Of a DNA stretch of 64,000 bases, positions 38,055-45,971 are shown piece by piece. The position numbers and the translations under genes were made by a program. Within the stretch, counting starts at the first letter, position 1; every line of letters begins with the position of its first letter. Origin of the DNA: Rhizobium sp. WYJ-E13 (GTDB taxonomy: Bacteria; Pseudomonadota; Alphaproteobacteria; Rhizobiales; Rhizobiaceae); the NCBI RefSeq assembly GCF_018987265.1, contig NZ_CP076853.1:4146501-4210500 (forward strand), read 5' to 3'. Below the pieces are notes generated by a model. It did no database searches and was not told the DNA's origin. It saw only the letters and a program-made list of their open reading frames with translations.

Positions 38055-38623
38055 TTGCCCGCTCCCGAATTGATTTTGATCGTCGCGACGAGCCTGTCGC
38101 GGCGGGTGCCTGCGCTTTCGTCGAGCTCGTCGATGATGGAAAGATTGTGAAGCGCGTTCTGGAGCCAGCGCACGCGCAAACGGTGCTCGCGGCTGACATA
38201 AGACGGCTGCACCCTTCTCTGGTCTTTCGATAGCGCCCACCAGGTGACGAACTTTTCGGCCGAGATCAGGCCGGCGGTCACATGCCGCTGATCGCCATCC
38301 GCAAAGAACGGAAGGAGCGCGTCGCGGGCCAACTGCAGCCGGGCGCGAAGCCTGGCAGCCTGCCGGCGGGAGATAGGAAGCAAATCGCGTTGACCAATCT
38401 GCTGGCTAAGAAGCGCGATAGCGTGGGAGCCGTGATAGCAGACATCGTCGTCATCACGGCACACGACGGTCAGCTCGTCGTCGATCCTGTCGACGCAATG
38501 GTCGCGTTCGCTTTCTTCCGGGTTCGGTTCGGGCGGCGAAAACGGTGGGTCGGTGTCTTCGAAGCACGTGTCTTCGGCCTTGGGCGGAATGGCGTTCAGT
38601 GTCGACGTGAGCAGTTTTTGCAT
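38051..38623 (-). CDS. hypothetical phage protein, first gene of the minus-strand run
   Basis: About 190 residues from the ATG at 38623 (MQKLLTSTLNAIPPKAEDT). It has an acidic, cysteine-containing N-terminal part and a basic helical C-terminal half rich in arginine. A weak GGAA ribosome site precedes it; the frame is open to 38812, so the start is not certain. No family recognised. Confidence 0.52.
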   Translation of the reverse strand: MQKLLTSTLNAIPPKAEDTCFEDTDPPFSPPEPNPEESERDHCVDRIDDELTVVCRDDDDVCYHGSHAIALLSQQIGQRDLLPISRRQAARLRARLQLARDALLPFFADGDQRHVTAGLISAEKFVTWWALSKDQRRVQPSYVSREHRLRVRWLQNALHNLSIIDELDESAGTRRDRLVATIKINSGAGK

Positions 38624-39020
38624 CGAAGTTCCGACAAAGCGGGCCACAGGTGTAACGGGGTGGCCGGGTTCGTTGACACGTTCCCTCGACATTCGAGAGC
38701 GTTGGCGCGGGCTTCCGAGTTCCGCCTTTGTCGGATGATGGGAATATAGCCGGGTCGAGCGCGCGAAAATACCCGGTCGAAAGGGGTCCAGATCGCGCGC
38801 TTGTCGGTTCAAAAGTTCCAGCCGGGCGGATTTTTCTTCTGACGTCGGACGCAGTTTTCAGCGCGCGCGGCGGACTATAGCCAGGGGTCGGGTCCGGAGT
38901 CCGGTCAGGTGGCGGCCCGCGGCGTGGCCGGCGAAGGCATGGGCCATCGATCTCGTGCGCTCCGCGGCCGCGGCGTGTCCGCTGGGGTATACGAAAGCGG
39001 ACAGCAGAAAATATTCGTGA
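38624..39020. other. spacer between the divergent minus-strand run and the recombinase operon
   Basis: About 400 bases. The left part lies in the upward extension of the preceding frame and should hold the promoter for the virion-like run. It is GC-rich from 38860 to 38990. No RNA gene or terminator was recognised. Confidence 0.45.
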
Positions 39021-39025
39021 ATGAT

Positions 39026-39100
39026 GTACGTACGGGTTGACACTAGATCAACGTACAGGCATCTTTACGTACATAGCCAATACGTACATGAGGAACGTAA
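39026..39100 (+). promoter_or_regulatory. promoter with an array of ACGTAC repeats
   Basis: A TTGACA box (39037-39042) with CATCTT 17 bases later (39060-39065) is a plausible promoter for the small protein and recombinase. Around it ACGTA recurs at 39028, 39051, 39067, 39082 and 39095; two copies are identical TACGTACAT nine-mers 15 bases apart (39066-39074, 39081-39089). Such regularly spaced near-palindromes suggest cooperative repressor binding; the binding protein is unknown. Confidence 0.6.
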
Positions 39101-39101
39101 G

Positions 39102-39293
39102 ATGCAAACCGAAACACAGGTCAATGAACTCCGCGTTTACATGGTCGTCCAGTCGGAATTGCGCGACGCAATCCGCCGCCAGGACAAAGAAGCGGCCATG
39201 TTCGCGATCGAAGAGCTGCTTTGCATCGAGGCCTATTCATCCTGGCCCCGCCTCCGCGCGCGCTGCGCGGCGACTATCGCCGAATTTCAATGA
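39102..39293 (+). CDS. small hypothetical protein before the serine recombinase
   Basis: A 63-residue mostly helical protein (MQTETQVNELRVYMVVQSELRD onward). It follows an AGGAACGTAAG ribosome region and ends nine bases before the recombinase start, so they are co-transcribed. No family recognised. Confidence 0.6.
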   Translation: MQTETQVNELRVYMVVQSELRDAIRRQDKEAAMFAIEELLCIEAYSSWPRLRARCAATIAEFQ

Positions 39294-39302
39294 GGTTCTA
39301 TC

Positions 39303-39941
39303 GTGAAAACCATCCTCTACGCTCGCGTGTCCACCGTTGATCAGACGGCAGATCACCAGCTTACCCAAGCCCGCCAGGCAGGTTTCGAGATCGACGAGGT
39401 CGTCGTCGATCAAGGCGTGTCAGGCGTCAACGTTCCACTCGCCGAGAGGCCGGAAGGGCGTCGGCTGTTCGATATGCTTCGGAAAGGCGATACCCTTGTC
39501 GTTAGATGGGTTGACCGCCTGGGGCGCAACTACGCCGACGTAACTGACGCTGTTCGCCACTTCATCCGCAAGGGCGTGATCATCAAGACGGTGATCAACA
39601 ACCTGACTTTCGACGGCACGACAACAGAGCCTATGCAGATGGCAATGCGCGACGCGATGATAGGCTTCATGGCTGGCGCTGCTCAATCGCAAGCGGAAGC
39701 TCTCAAGATCGCGCAGCGGGCCGGCATCGATCACGCCAAGGCGCAGAACAAGCCGCGGACCTACAAAGGCCGGAAACCTTCATACACGCGGGCGCAGTTC
39801 GATACGATCGCGCGAATGCTAGCAGAGGGCGGCGGGGCGTCGGAGATCAGCAAGGCAACTGGTTTGACACGGCAAACAATCCTTCGCATTCGAACCGACC
39901 CATCGGCGGCTAACGACGCGTTGGCGGATTGGGGACTGTAA
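39303..39941 (+). CDS. serine recombinase of the resolvase/invertase family
   Basis: A 212-residue protein. The catalytic domain starts KTILYARVSTVDQ with the nucleophile at Ser10; the arginine cluster includes VVRWVDRLGRNYADV. A long helix (residues about 105-145) leads to a C-terminal helix-turn-helix (ARMLAEGGGASEISKATGLTRQTILRI). It could resolve dimers of the excised element or invert a DNA segment; I saw no flanking inverted repeats supporting inversion. Confidence 0.9.
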   Translation: MKTILYARVSTVDQTADHQLTQARQAGFEIDEVVVDQGVSGVNVPLAERPEGRRLFDMLRKGDTLVVRWVDRLGRNYADVTDAVRHFIRKGVIIKTVINNLTFDGTTTEPMQMAMRDAMIGFMAGAAQSQAEALKIAQRAGIDHAKAQNKPRTYKGRKPSYTRAQFDTIARMLAEGGGASEISKATGLTRQTILRIRTDPSAANDALADWGL

Positions 39942-39943
39942 CA

Positions 39944-40249
39944 TCAAACTTCCTTGAAGTTGGCGCCCTTAAGCGCCAACGCCAGCGCTTTCGCGGTTAC
40001 TGCCGGCTCATGAAAGCGGAATATCACGAAGTCGCGCTGATCGGTGTCGAAAACCAGTTCGGCAGGGAGGTTCAGATATGCGCCCACTTGAGACACAAGA
40101 TGCGACCGTCTGCGTGACGTCAACACTTCCACCGTGAACACGTCTTCGCGATCCGGCGAACTAAACACTCTGAAAACGGGCCTCAAGCCCTCTGATGCAA
40201 TCTCCGTTTCCGAGAAATCTTCCTCACTGTCTGATGTGATCGTAAACAT
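39944..40249 (-). CDS. small hypothetical protein facing an excisionase-like gene
   Basis: A 101-residue protein (MFTITSDSEEDFSETEIASEGLR onward) with a GGAGG ribosome site immediately upstream of the ATG at 40249. It converges tail-to-tail on the recombinase two bases away. Divergent partner of the HTH gene at 40419 across an inverted-repeat control region. No family recognised. Confidence 0.6.
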   Translation of the reverse strand: MFTITSDSEEDFSETEIASEGLRPVFRVFSSPDREDVFTVEVLTSRRRSHLVSQVGAYLNLPAELVFDTDQRDFVIFRFHEPAVTAKALALALKGANFKEV

Positions 40250-40288
40250 ATAGGGCCTCCTTTTCGGCGGAGGTTCGCGGCCAAGTAC

Positions 40289-40361
40289 GTGTCTGTCAAG
40301 GAGATTACGGTCGGTCGCCAAGACGGACAAAACCTACAAAATCAATGACTTGACAGACACG
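40289..40361. promoter_or_regulatory. divergent promoter region with a 12-bp inverted repeat
   Basis: GTGTCTGTCAAG at 40289-40300 and its exact reverse complement CTTGACAGACAC at 40349-40360, 48 bases apart. Each arm contains TTGACA pointing outward, a -35-like box for the minus-strand gene at 40249 and for the plus-strand HTH gene at 40419. A repressor bound to both arms could switch the two genes; this is inferred. Confidence 0.6.
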
Positions 40362-40418
40362 CGTAGTGTCCGTCACGCTATCCGCAATCCCGCTGTGGGA
40401 TTGAAAGGGGAGACTCGT

Positions 40419-40691
40419 ATGAAACTCATCACCGATCAGGAAGCGGCTGAGATCTTCAGGTGCAGCACTGACAAGATCAAACGCCTGCGCTTGTCAGGCA
40501 AGTTGGCGTATATCCCCGGCCGACCCGTCAAGATCAACGAAGCTGACCTATTGGCTTTCATCGAAGCGAGCACAATACGTTCGGTCCCGCCCGATCCTCC
40601 GACGGCTCCCAAACCAGACGCAGACGCCAGCGCGAGAGCATGGGCGCTGAAGGCCATGTTGAAGCCAAAGCGAGCGCCCCGTTCGAAGTGA
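40419..40691 (+). CDS. small helix-turn-helix protein (excisionase/MerR-like DNA-binding domain)
   Basis: A 90-residue protein. Its first 50 residues (KLITDQEAAEIFRCSTDKIKRLRLSGKLAYIPGRPVKINEADLLAFIEA) are the excisionase-type winged helix found in AlpA, Xis and plasmid regulators. A GAAAGGGGAG ribosome site lies eight bases upstream. Likely a regulator or recombination-directionality factor. Confidence 0.75.
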   Translation: MKLITDQEAAEIFRCSTDKIKRLRLSGKLAYIPGRPVKINEADLLAFIEASTIRSVPPDPPTAPKPDADASARAWALKAMLKPKRAPRSK

Positions 40692-40701
40692 ACTGGCATC
40701 A

Positions 40702-40989
40702 CTATTCGAAGATATTGGGCGGCCGGCGCTTGTGAAGTTGCGACAAGCGCTTGATCTCAGACCGCAGCTCTTCCGGCGACATTTCGTGGGGCTCCTTATG
40801 GGGGCTCTGATCTTTCCGATCAAAGTACCCCGCGACACGGAACAATGTGGCCGACGCTGTCGACTTCGCCGGCGCAGGAGCCTTCGGATCGCGGCACACC
40901 GCAAGCGCCGTCTCGTATGCGACCCGCACGCCCTCAGTCTGAATTCTATGCAACAACTCGCGTTGCGCTTCTTCTGCGTCTTCCGTCAT
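40702..40989 (-). CDS. possible small terminase subunit-like protein
   Basis: A 95-residue protein from ATG 40989 (an AGGTGAT element precedes it; GTG 40998 is an alternative). The pattern ALAVCRDPKAPAPAKSTASATLFRVAGYF followed by EMSPEELRSEIKRL is the compact helical repeat plus tail of alphaproteobacterial phage small-terminase-like proteins. If correct, the element recognises DNA for packaging but must borrow a large terminase, because none is present. Family call is tentative. Confidence 0.5.
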   Translation of the reverse strand: MTEDAEEAQRELLHRIQTEGVRVAYETALAVCRDPKAPAPAKSTASATLFRVAGYFDRKDQSPHKEPHEMSPEELRSEIKRLSQLHKRRPPNIFE

Positions 40990-40998
40990 TGTGATCAC

Positions 40999-41523
40999 CT
41001 ATCCGAAAATATCTGTTTGTCCTTCGATCTCGCGCACGAGCGCTTTCAACCGATCGATCTCTTTCTGCAGCGCCAAGGCTTCACCCGAAAGCACGGTCGG
41101 CACGCTCAAAGTAGCCGCGATCTCGTCGGCGAGACGCTTGTCAGATTGGCGCCGTTTGCGCTCTGACGCTGGACCTGGCGCGTGGCTTCGCTGCCAAGCA
41201 CGATAGCGTTCCAACTCATCGGGCGTCATGGCCGCGAGCTTCCGCGCCAAGGCTTTCGCGGTTGCCTTGCGTTTCTTTTCAACCCTCGCAATCCGCATGT
41301 CGACGCTATTGGCAGGCTTCGGCCATTGCGGAACATGCCAAGCCACGGCTTTTGGCGTCTTGCCCCCGTGGCGATGGCAACGGCCGTTCTCCATTGCGAT
41401 CTGTTGGCATGGCTCGCCATCACGGCGGCGTTTCGCACCGCATTTGGCTAGCCCCGGTCGCACCTTGCGCTGCCAGTCACTCAGATTCTTAGCGGCCGCA
41501 AGGCGCTGTGTGATCGATCCCAC
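40999..41523 (-). CDS. HGGxTP-motif zinc-finger-like phage protein
   Basis: About 174 residues from a GTG at 41523 that overlaps the upstream TAG (TAGTG); a TTG at 41568 is an alternative. The N-terminal part has CGAKRRRDGEPCQ followed by NGRCHRHGGKTP, a Cys/His motif common in phage and island proteins of unknown function. The C-terminus is long helix. It ends directly before the terminase-like gene, in a coupled run. Confidence 0.65.
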   Translation of the reverse strand: MGSITQRLAAAKNLSDWQRKVRPGLAKCGAKRRRDGEPCQQIAMENGRCHRHGGKTPKAVAWHVPQWPKPANSVDMRIARVEKKRKATAKALARKLAAMTPDELERYRAWQRSHAPGPASERKRRQSDKRLADEIAATLSVPTVLSGEALALQKEIDRLKALVREIEGQTDIFG

Positions 41524-41888
41524 TACCGGACCCCGTTCTGGAAAATATTGGCGTTGAGGTATCCGCAAAAAGTCAGCCCTTTCAGATCGGACAACCTGTC
41601 CGCCGACGGCTGATCGATTGCCTCCGTCCGATTTCTTTGTGATTTGATATTCTTTACATCCGCACCAAGCACGACCGGAGGGCGCCGCTTGTCGGCGAGA
41701 GCGTCCTCCGTAGGAGCGATAAGCGCGACAAGCCGATAAGCATTGATTTTATTGAGTTTTTTCTGAGCTTGTCGCTTGTTTTCTCGCGACAAGCGCGACA
41801 AGCAAGCCGAATTCGCAGATAAATCACTGAATCTAAAAGGCTTTTTGCTTGTCGCCGACAAGCTGCCGATAAGCGCGACAAGCTTCAT
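41523..41888 (-). CDS. hypothetical protein translationally coupled to the primase-helicase
   Basis: A 121-residue basic protein. Its ATG at 41888 overlaps the primase stop (ATGA) and its own TAG overlaps a downstream GTG, which supports translation. Its 5' half coincides with an array of GCGACAAGC repeats, read as CLSRLSR, so part of its sequence may be dictated by DNA function. No family recognised. Confidence 0.55.
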   Translation of the reverse strand: MKLVALIGSLSATSKKPFRFSDLSANSACLSRLSRENKRQAQKKLNKINAYRLVALIAPTEDALADKRRPPVVLGADVKNIKSQRNRTEAIDQPSADRLSDLKGLTFCGYLNANIFQNGVR

Positions 41889-41927
41889 GGCTGCTTCTCC
41901 GCGACAAGCGAAATCCGTTCGATAAGC
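41717..41927. repeat. iteron-like GCGACAAGC array, candidate replication origin
   Basis: GCGACAAGC occurs directly at 41725, 41786, 41795, 41875 and 41901, and inverted (GCTTGTCGC) at 41767 and 41847; CCGACAAGC at 41855 differs by one base. A relative, CGATAAGC, is at 41717, 41734, 41867 and 41920, often adjoining a full copy. An AT-rich stretch (41741-41765) lies inside. Repeats beside a primase-helicase gene resemble replication iterons; origin activity is inferred. Confidence 0.6.
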
Positions 41928-44407
41928 CAGGGTGCAGTCTGTGAAGCAGACTTTTTAGAAGCTCGAATAAGGACAGTTTGTCCGTCAATTGAGATCTCGC
42001 AACCCGTTCCCCCAAGCGCAGCCGTAATTTCTCCTGTTACCGCCGGCCGTGTCTTGGCTTCGCATAGGCCAGACGCTCGCATCTTCACCCCAATCGGTGC
42101 CCATAAGCCAGGCAATGGCAGCGCGTCGTTCTCGCCCATGAGCTCATGTGCTATCCGCGCAATCGCTTCAGCCTTCTCCTTGTCGACATTCGCGCCCTTC
42201 CGACTGGCGACCAGCGTTTCGACTTTCACGATATCGAGTACGGGGGCGTAATCGCCGGAGGCAATCAGGGCCTCCCGCGGGCTCTCGTCGAACAACGCGG
42301 CGGCTGCGGCTGCATTCGCTCCCGAGCCATTGCCCACGGCAACATTGGCACGCCTGAAAACGATCGGCGCCGTCGGTTTTCGGTCGTGGCTGATCTTTGC
42401 ATAATCGAGGCGAATCAATCCGTCCCCACGCGATACGCCCCAACTTTCTTCCTCGCCTTCCCCGGTAACGTTGACGAGTGTGAAAGCCGAACGAACCTTG
42501 CCGACAGCTGCAAAGCCGCCGCGGCCAGCGGCCATGTCCCCTTTATTCTGGCGCGCTTGCTTGGACGTATGATGGACGACGGTGATAGAGCACCGGCTTT
42601 CCGCGGCCATGATGGCAAGTTCCTGCAGCAGTGTGTCCGCGTCGTCGTTCGAATTCTCGTGGGCGCCTGCCGTGAGGCTGATTTGCGGGTCTAGCGCGAC
42701 AAACACGATACCGTGCTGGCGGATAACCTTTTGAAGGACGTCGGCCCCCGGCGCGCGTTTCAATGCCGATCGGTCGTTCTCCCGCGCTGCAATGGTGAGC
42801 TTCAGCCCATCCACGCCAGACCATAGAAGAATAGGGTGCCCGGTTACATCAACACCCCAATGGCGCTGCGCAGCCGCGAGACGGCGCTCCATTTCATCGA
42901 GACGATCTTCCGCGTTGTAGATCAGCACAGGGCCGGATCTGTGCAAACGCTCGGGAGTGATGGGATTGCCGAGCTCATCCTTTCCGCGAAGGATATCTTC
43001 GCGCCCGGACGCAATCGCCAGGGCATCACGGAGCATGAGCGTGGATTTCGAGACGCCGGGCTCGCCGACGCACTGTGCGACGTCGCCGCAAGGCAGCCGC
43101 GGGCTGACAATCCATTCGCGCACGGGAATGTGCTTCGGATCAATCCGGCTGTTGACGAACTTGAGGTTCGGCCCGCTGCGATCCGGCCGCCCGGCTGGCC
43201 GCATGTCGAATATGTCGGATGTGTCGACGTCGCCGACATCCGTCCGCAGGGTGTAGAGCGGATCCGCCTTGCGCATTTCGAAAAGCAGGCTGCGATCTGA
43301 AAGGTTGTTCGGTGGCGACGAGGAATAATGGTCCCATCGCGCTTCCGCGGCCGCCTCGTCGTGCTTCTGACTTTTTTCAGACCAGCGTAAGAACGCCTCG
43401 TAACCTTCGACGCTACCGTGAGACGCGTCATAGAACGTCATCCCTAACCGGTTCCAATCATCCCAATCCAGATCGGTGTTGGGAATGAGCCGGGCGGCGT
43501 CGAACAAGGCTTCCTCGCTCCACGCCTTTTCAGTCTTAAAGCCGCCCGTTGACGGTGCGCCAGAACCGCCGGGCGTCTGCAGGCCGTGGTCAGCCAGCGC
43601 CTTCTGCAGCGCTTCGGCCGCAATATCGAGATCGATTTCCGCATAATTGTCTTCTTCGACGATCTTGCACATGCGCACCGACGTCGTCTTGGTGTGCCAG
43701 CTGCCGGGCCACCGCATCGGATGCACCAGGGGCGACGCACTCTTATCGGCATCAACGAGCATGGCCGCAGCTCGTCGCACTGCTTTCAGCTTTCGGAGCT
43801 CGTCAGGTCGTGTCGCCGGATATGTAAGCCGCCAATGAGCGTGGATCTTGTTTTCCTGCCGGCCCTCCGGCGACGTCCACATGCCACCCGAATGGATCAT
43901 CATGGTAGGCTTGCCCAACACCGCGACCAGTTCGCGCAAAGCTTCATTTGGCCGGGCATCGATCTCAACCGACAGAACCGGGCAGCATGAAACGTTTGCC
44001 TCGTCGGCCTTCGTCTCGGTCTTGAACAGGGCGATCGGTGGGGCGAATACCGCGCTGTGCTCAATGGGGCGCCGGGCGATCTTCGAAGCAGCCTCTGCAG
44101 CGCGTTCCGCAAGACCCGCGTCGAACGGCGCCCACTCATTCAACACGCAGGTGCCAGCCTGGTTATGCTCGAAAGCCCGGAAGGCAATGCTGCCCAGTTC
44201 GAACGCGCAGTGTTTGAACGCGAGCGCGACGAAGCGCTGCATCTGCTGGAGATCGGCTTTCAGTTCGGTTGGCTGCTGGACATCGGCGAGTTTCGCCGGT
44301 GCGGGTTCTCTGGTTCGGATTTTCTCGCCGAGCAGATCGCCGAGCACGGTTCCGCCGCCACCAGTAGATTGATTTCTCGACGGGTTATCTATATGTTGAT
44401 GTTGCAT
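41885..44407 (-). CDS. phage-type primase with RepA-like helicase domain
   Basis: About 840 residues from ATG 44407, which has an AGGAA ribosome site. A primase-like N-terminal region is followed by a PriCT-2 type segment (ARLIPNTDLDWDDWNRLGMTFYDAS) and a RecA-fold helicase (AAA_25/RepA-like) with Walker A GEPGVSKS near residue 450, Walker B IVFVALDPQ and SITVVHHTSKQA. In the Walker A the glycine before lysine is serine. Such fused proteins initiate replication of P4-type satellites and some prophages. The repeat array at its 3' end is the probable target. Confidence 0.85.
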   Translation of the reverse strand: MQHQHIDNPSRNQSTGGGGTVLGDLLGEKIRTREPAPAKLADVQQPTELKADLQQMQRFVALAFKHCAFELGSIAFRAFEHNQAGTCVLNEWAPFDAGLAERAAEAASKIARRPIEHSAVFAPPIALFKTETKADEANVSCCPVLSVEIDARPNEALRELVAVLGKPTMMIHSGGMWTSPEGRQENKIHAHWRLTYPATRPDELRKLKAVRRAAAMLVDADKSASPLVHPMRWPGSWHTKTTSVRMCKIVEEDNYAEIDLDIAAEALQKALADHGLQTPGGSGAPSTGGFKTEKAWSEEALFDAARLIPNTDLDWDDWNRLGMTFYDASHGSVEGYEAFLRWSEKSQKHDEAAAEARWDHYSSSPPNNLSDRSLLFEMRKADPLYTLRTDVGDVDTSDIFDMRPAGRPDRSGPNLKFVNSRIDPKHIPVREWIVSPRLPCGDVAQCVGEPGVSKSTLMLRDALAIASGREDILRGKDELGNPITPERLHRSGPVLIYNAEDRLDEMERRLAAAQRHWGVDVTGHPILLWSGVDGLKLTIAARENDRSALKRAPGADVLQKVIRQHGIVFVALDPQISLTAGAHENSNDDADTLLQELAIMAAESRCSITVVHHTSKQARQNKGDMAAGRGGFAAVGKVRSAFTLVNVTGEGEEESWGVSRGDGLIRLDYAKISHDRKPTAPIVFRRANVAVGNGSGANAAAAAALFDESPREALIASGDYAPVLDIVKVETLVASRKGANVDKEKAEAIARIAHELMGENDALPLPGLWAPIGVKMRASGLCEAKTRPAVTGEITAALGGTGCEISIDGQTVLIRASKKSASQTAPWLIERISLVAEKQP

Positions 44408-44450
44408 GAGTTTCCTATCGGCCGGGCGCATTCGCAGTGCGTGCCGGCCT

Positions 44451-44711
44451 TTATTTTGTGTTGTCGACGACAAGCCGGAGCGCGGGCGGCTGTCTGCTCG
44501 CCGCCGCTCTCGACCGCTCATGAATGAACCGCTGCAGGGCGTTCACGCTGGCCTCTGTAACCAGGAACGGGCGCCGCCCGGCAGGATGCAAAGTCTTCAA
44601 TCTGCCGCCCGCGATCTCGTCGCGGACCCATGATGTCGAGCGGCCGAAGAGAGCAGCGGTTTCGGAAACCGTCAGAACCTTCTGGTCGCGGGGGTGTTCG
44701 GTGGAGAGCAT
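44451..44711 (-). CDS. helix-turn-helix regulator (excisionase/AlpA type)
   Basis: An 86-residue protein from ATG 44711 with an AAAGG ribosome site. The segment VLTVSETAALFGRSTSWVRDEIAGGRLKTLHPAGRRPFLVTEASVNALQRFI is the AlpA/excisionase winged helix. It lies directly upstream of the primase-helicase on the same strand, the position of the activator in P4-like satellites and many islands. Confidence 0.78.
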   Translation of the reverse strand: MLSTEHPRDQKVLTVSETAALFGRSTSWVRDEIAGGRLKTLHPAGRRPFLVTEASVNALQRFIHERSRAAASRQPPALRLVVDNTK

Positions 44712-44795
44712 GGATTTGCCTTTCGTTGTCGGTGGCAAATCGTCCCGCGAATGGCGGCGCGAAAATAGCCCCGGTTTGAACCGCGAAATCGCGCG

Positions 44796-45611
44796 TTATG
44801 CGGCCAGGGCGCCGACCGGGCGCGGGCATGCCAGATCCAATGTAACGAGCGAGAGAACGGTCCGAAGCGGAAGGCCGGCGCTATCGTCCAGTGCGTTCGC
44901 AGCGTCGAGCGTCCGGCGCCACAGGGGTTGCTGCTCCTCGATCGCCTTGACCAGCGCCTGCCCGCGAAGGCGCCGGAAGCGAGGATCTTGTTTCGCATCC
45001 TCCCGTACTTTCTGAAGAGCGAGAAAGAGAAGCGTGTCGACTTCGGTGATCGCAACGAGAATGTTGATGCCGGGGAGATTGAAAGCTGCAAGCCACGCCT
45101 TGAGCGCCCGTGCGTATCGAATGCGAGCCCGCGTGACGTGGTGGCGTGTCAGAACCTTGGTAAAAGGCGCGCTGTTTTTTCCAAGAAGGCGGGCGGCTGC
45201 GGTTGGACTTCCGGCGATCCGGCTGGCTGCAGACATCACGCGTAGGAAGGCCGGAATGCGCTCGCCCGCCCCGCCAGCACCATACGCGTATTCCAAAACC
45301 GACCTGATAGAAGCGAGACGGCCGGCGGCGAGTTCAGCGGCAAGCGCATCGATCGCGGCGGGAAGGGCTGCAGGCTGATCAGCAGCAAGCAGGCCGGCGT
45401 TGACCATCTCCGCAATGACCTCCCATCGTTTGGCGTCGCGCAGCATCGCGACATAGCCCGCGAACGGTCCTGAAGGCTGTCCCGGCGTGGCGAGGGCCGC
45501 CAGCAGCTCGGGCATGTACGGCTTTTTTGCCAGGATCTCGAAACCGGCGGTGTAGAATTCAAAGTCGGAATTGGGGGTCGGCCTGCTGGCCGAGATCTCG
45601 TATTGAGCCAT
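44796..45611 (-). CDS. hypothetical protein of the replication module
   Basis: A 271-residue mostly helical, alanine-rich protein (MAQYEISASRPTPNSDFEFYTAGFEILAKKPYM onward). A GGGAAG site lies eight bases before ATG 45611. Located between two small regulators and the primase. The middle part (about residues 125-165) resembles a helix-turn-helix only weakly. No family recognised. Confidence 0.6.
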   Translation of the reverse strand: MAQYEISASRPTPNSDFEFYTAGFEILAKKPYMPELLAALATPGQPSGPFAGYVAMLRDAKRWEVIAEMVNAGLLAADQPAALPAAIDALAAELAAGRLASIRSVLEYAYGAGGAGERIPAFLRVMSAASRIAGSPTAAARLLGKNSAPFTKVLTRHHVTRARIRYARALKAWLAAFNLPGINILVAITEVDTLLFLALQKVREDAKQDPRFRRLRGQALVKAIEEQQPLWRRTLDAANALDDSAGLPLRTVLSLVTLDLACPRPVGALAA

Positions 45612-45719
45612 TTGTTCGCTTCCCTTGATCAATGTGTTCGATCGGGTAAGCCGCGACGTGAGAAGCGAGGAAAGCCAGGCAAGACAGGAAAGAGTGGCGT
45701 AGCGGCTTTTGCCGGTATG

Positions 45720-45971
45720 CTATGCGAAGATATCGATAGATGGTGCGACCGGCCGCGGCCGCTGTTGACGTGGGCGAGGTTTGAAGTCTTCGGCTGCTTT
45801 TTCCAGCATGGTGTCGATATCGACGCGACGGATCAGTCGCCGGTGTCCGGCACGAACCGATGTCAGCTCCCCGCGACGGAGCAGATTATAGACGTGTTCC
45901 CGCGAGGCCCTGAGATAATCAGCGGCTTCATCGATCGATAAGACGGGCGGAATTGCCGTGTTTGCGCTCAT
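45720..45971 (-). CDS. excisionase-family DNA-binding protein
   Basis: An 83-residue protein from ATG 45971 with GAGGAA six bases upstream. VLSIDEAADYLRASREHVYNLLRRGELTSVRAGHRRLIRRVDIDTMLEKA is the excisionase-type DNA-binding domain. It is the outermost gene at the right end, opposite the integrase, and is the best candidate for the recombination-directionality factor or an early activator. Confidence 0.78.
   Translation of the reverse strand: MSANTAIPPVLSIDEAADYLRASREHVYNLLRRGELTSVRAGHRRLIRRVDIDTMLEKAAEDFKPRPRQQRPRPVAPSIDIFA

Noticed and set aside
39303..39941. Serine recombinase as an invertase switching the fibre gene
   Set aside because: I looked for inverted repeats around the recombinase and the fibre gene (32548-33894) and saw none; resolution or another role is as likely.
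41717..41927. CRISPR array
   Set aside because: The repeats are only nine bases long, occur in both orientations, have irregular spacing and lie in coding sequence; no Cas genes anywhere in the window.
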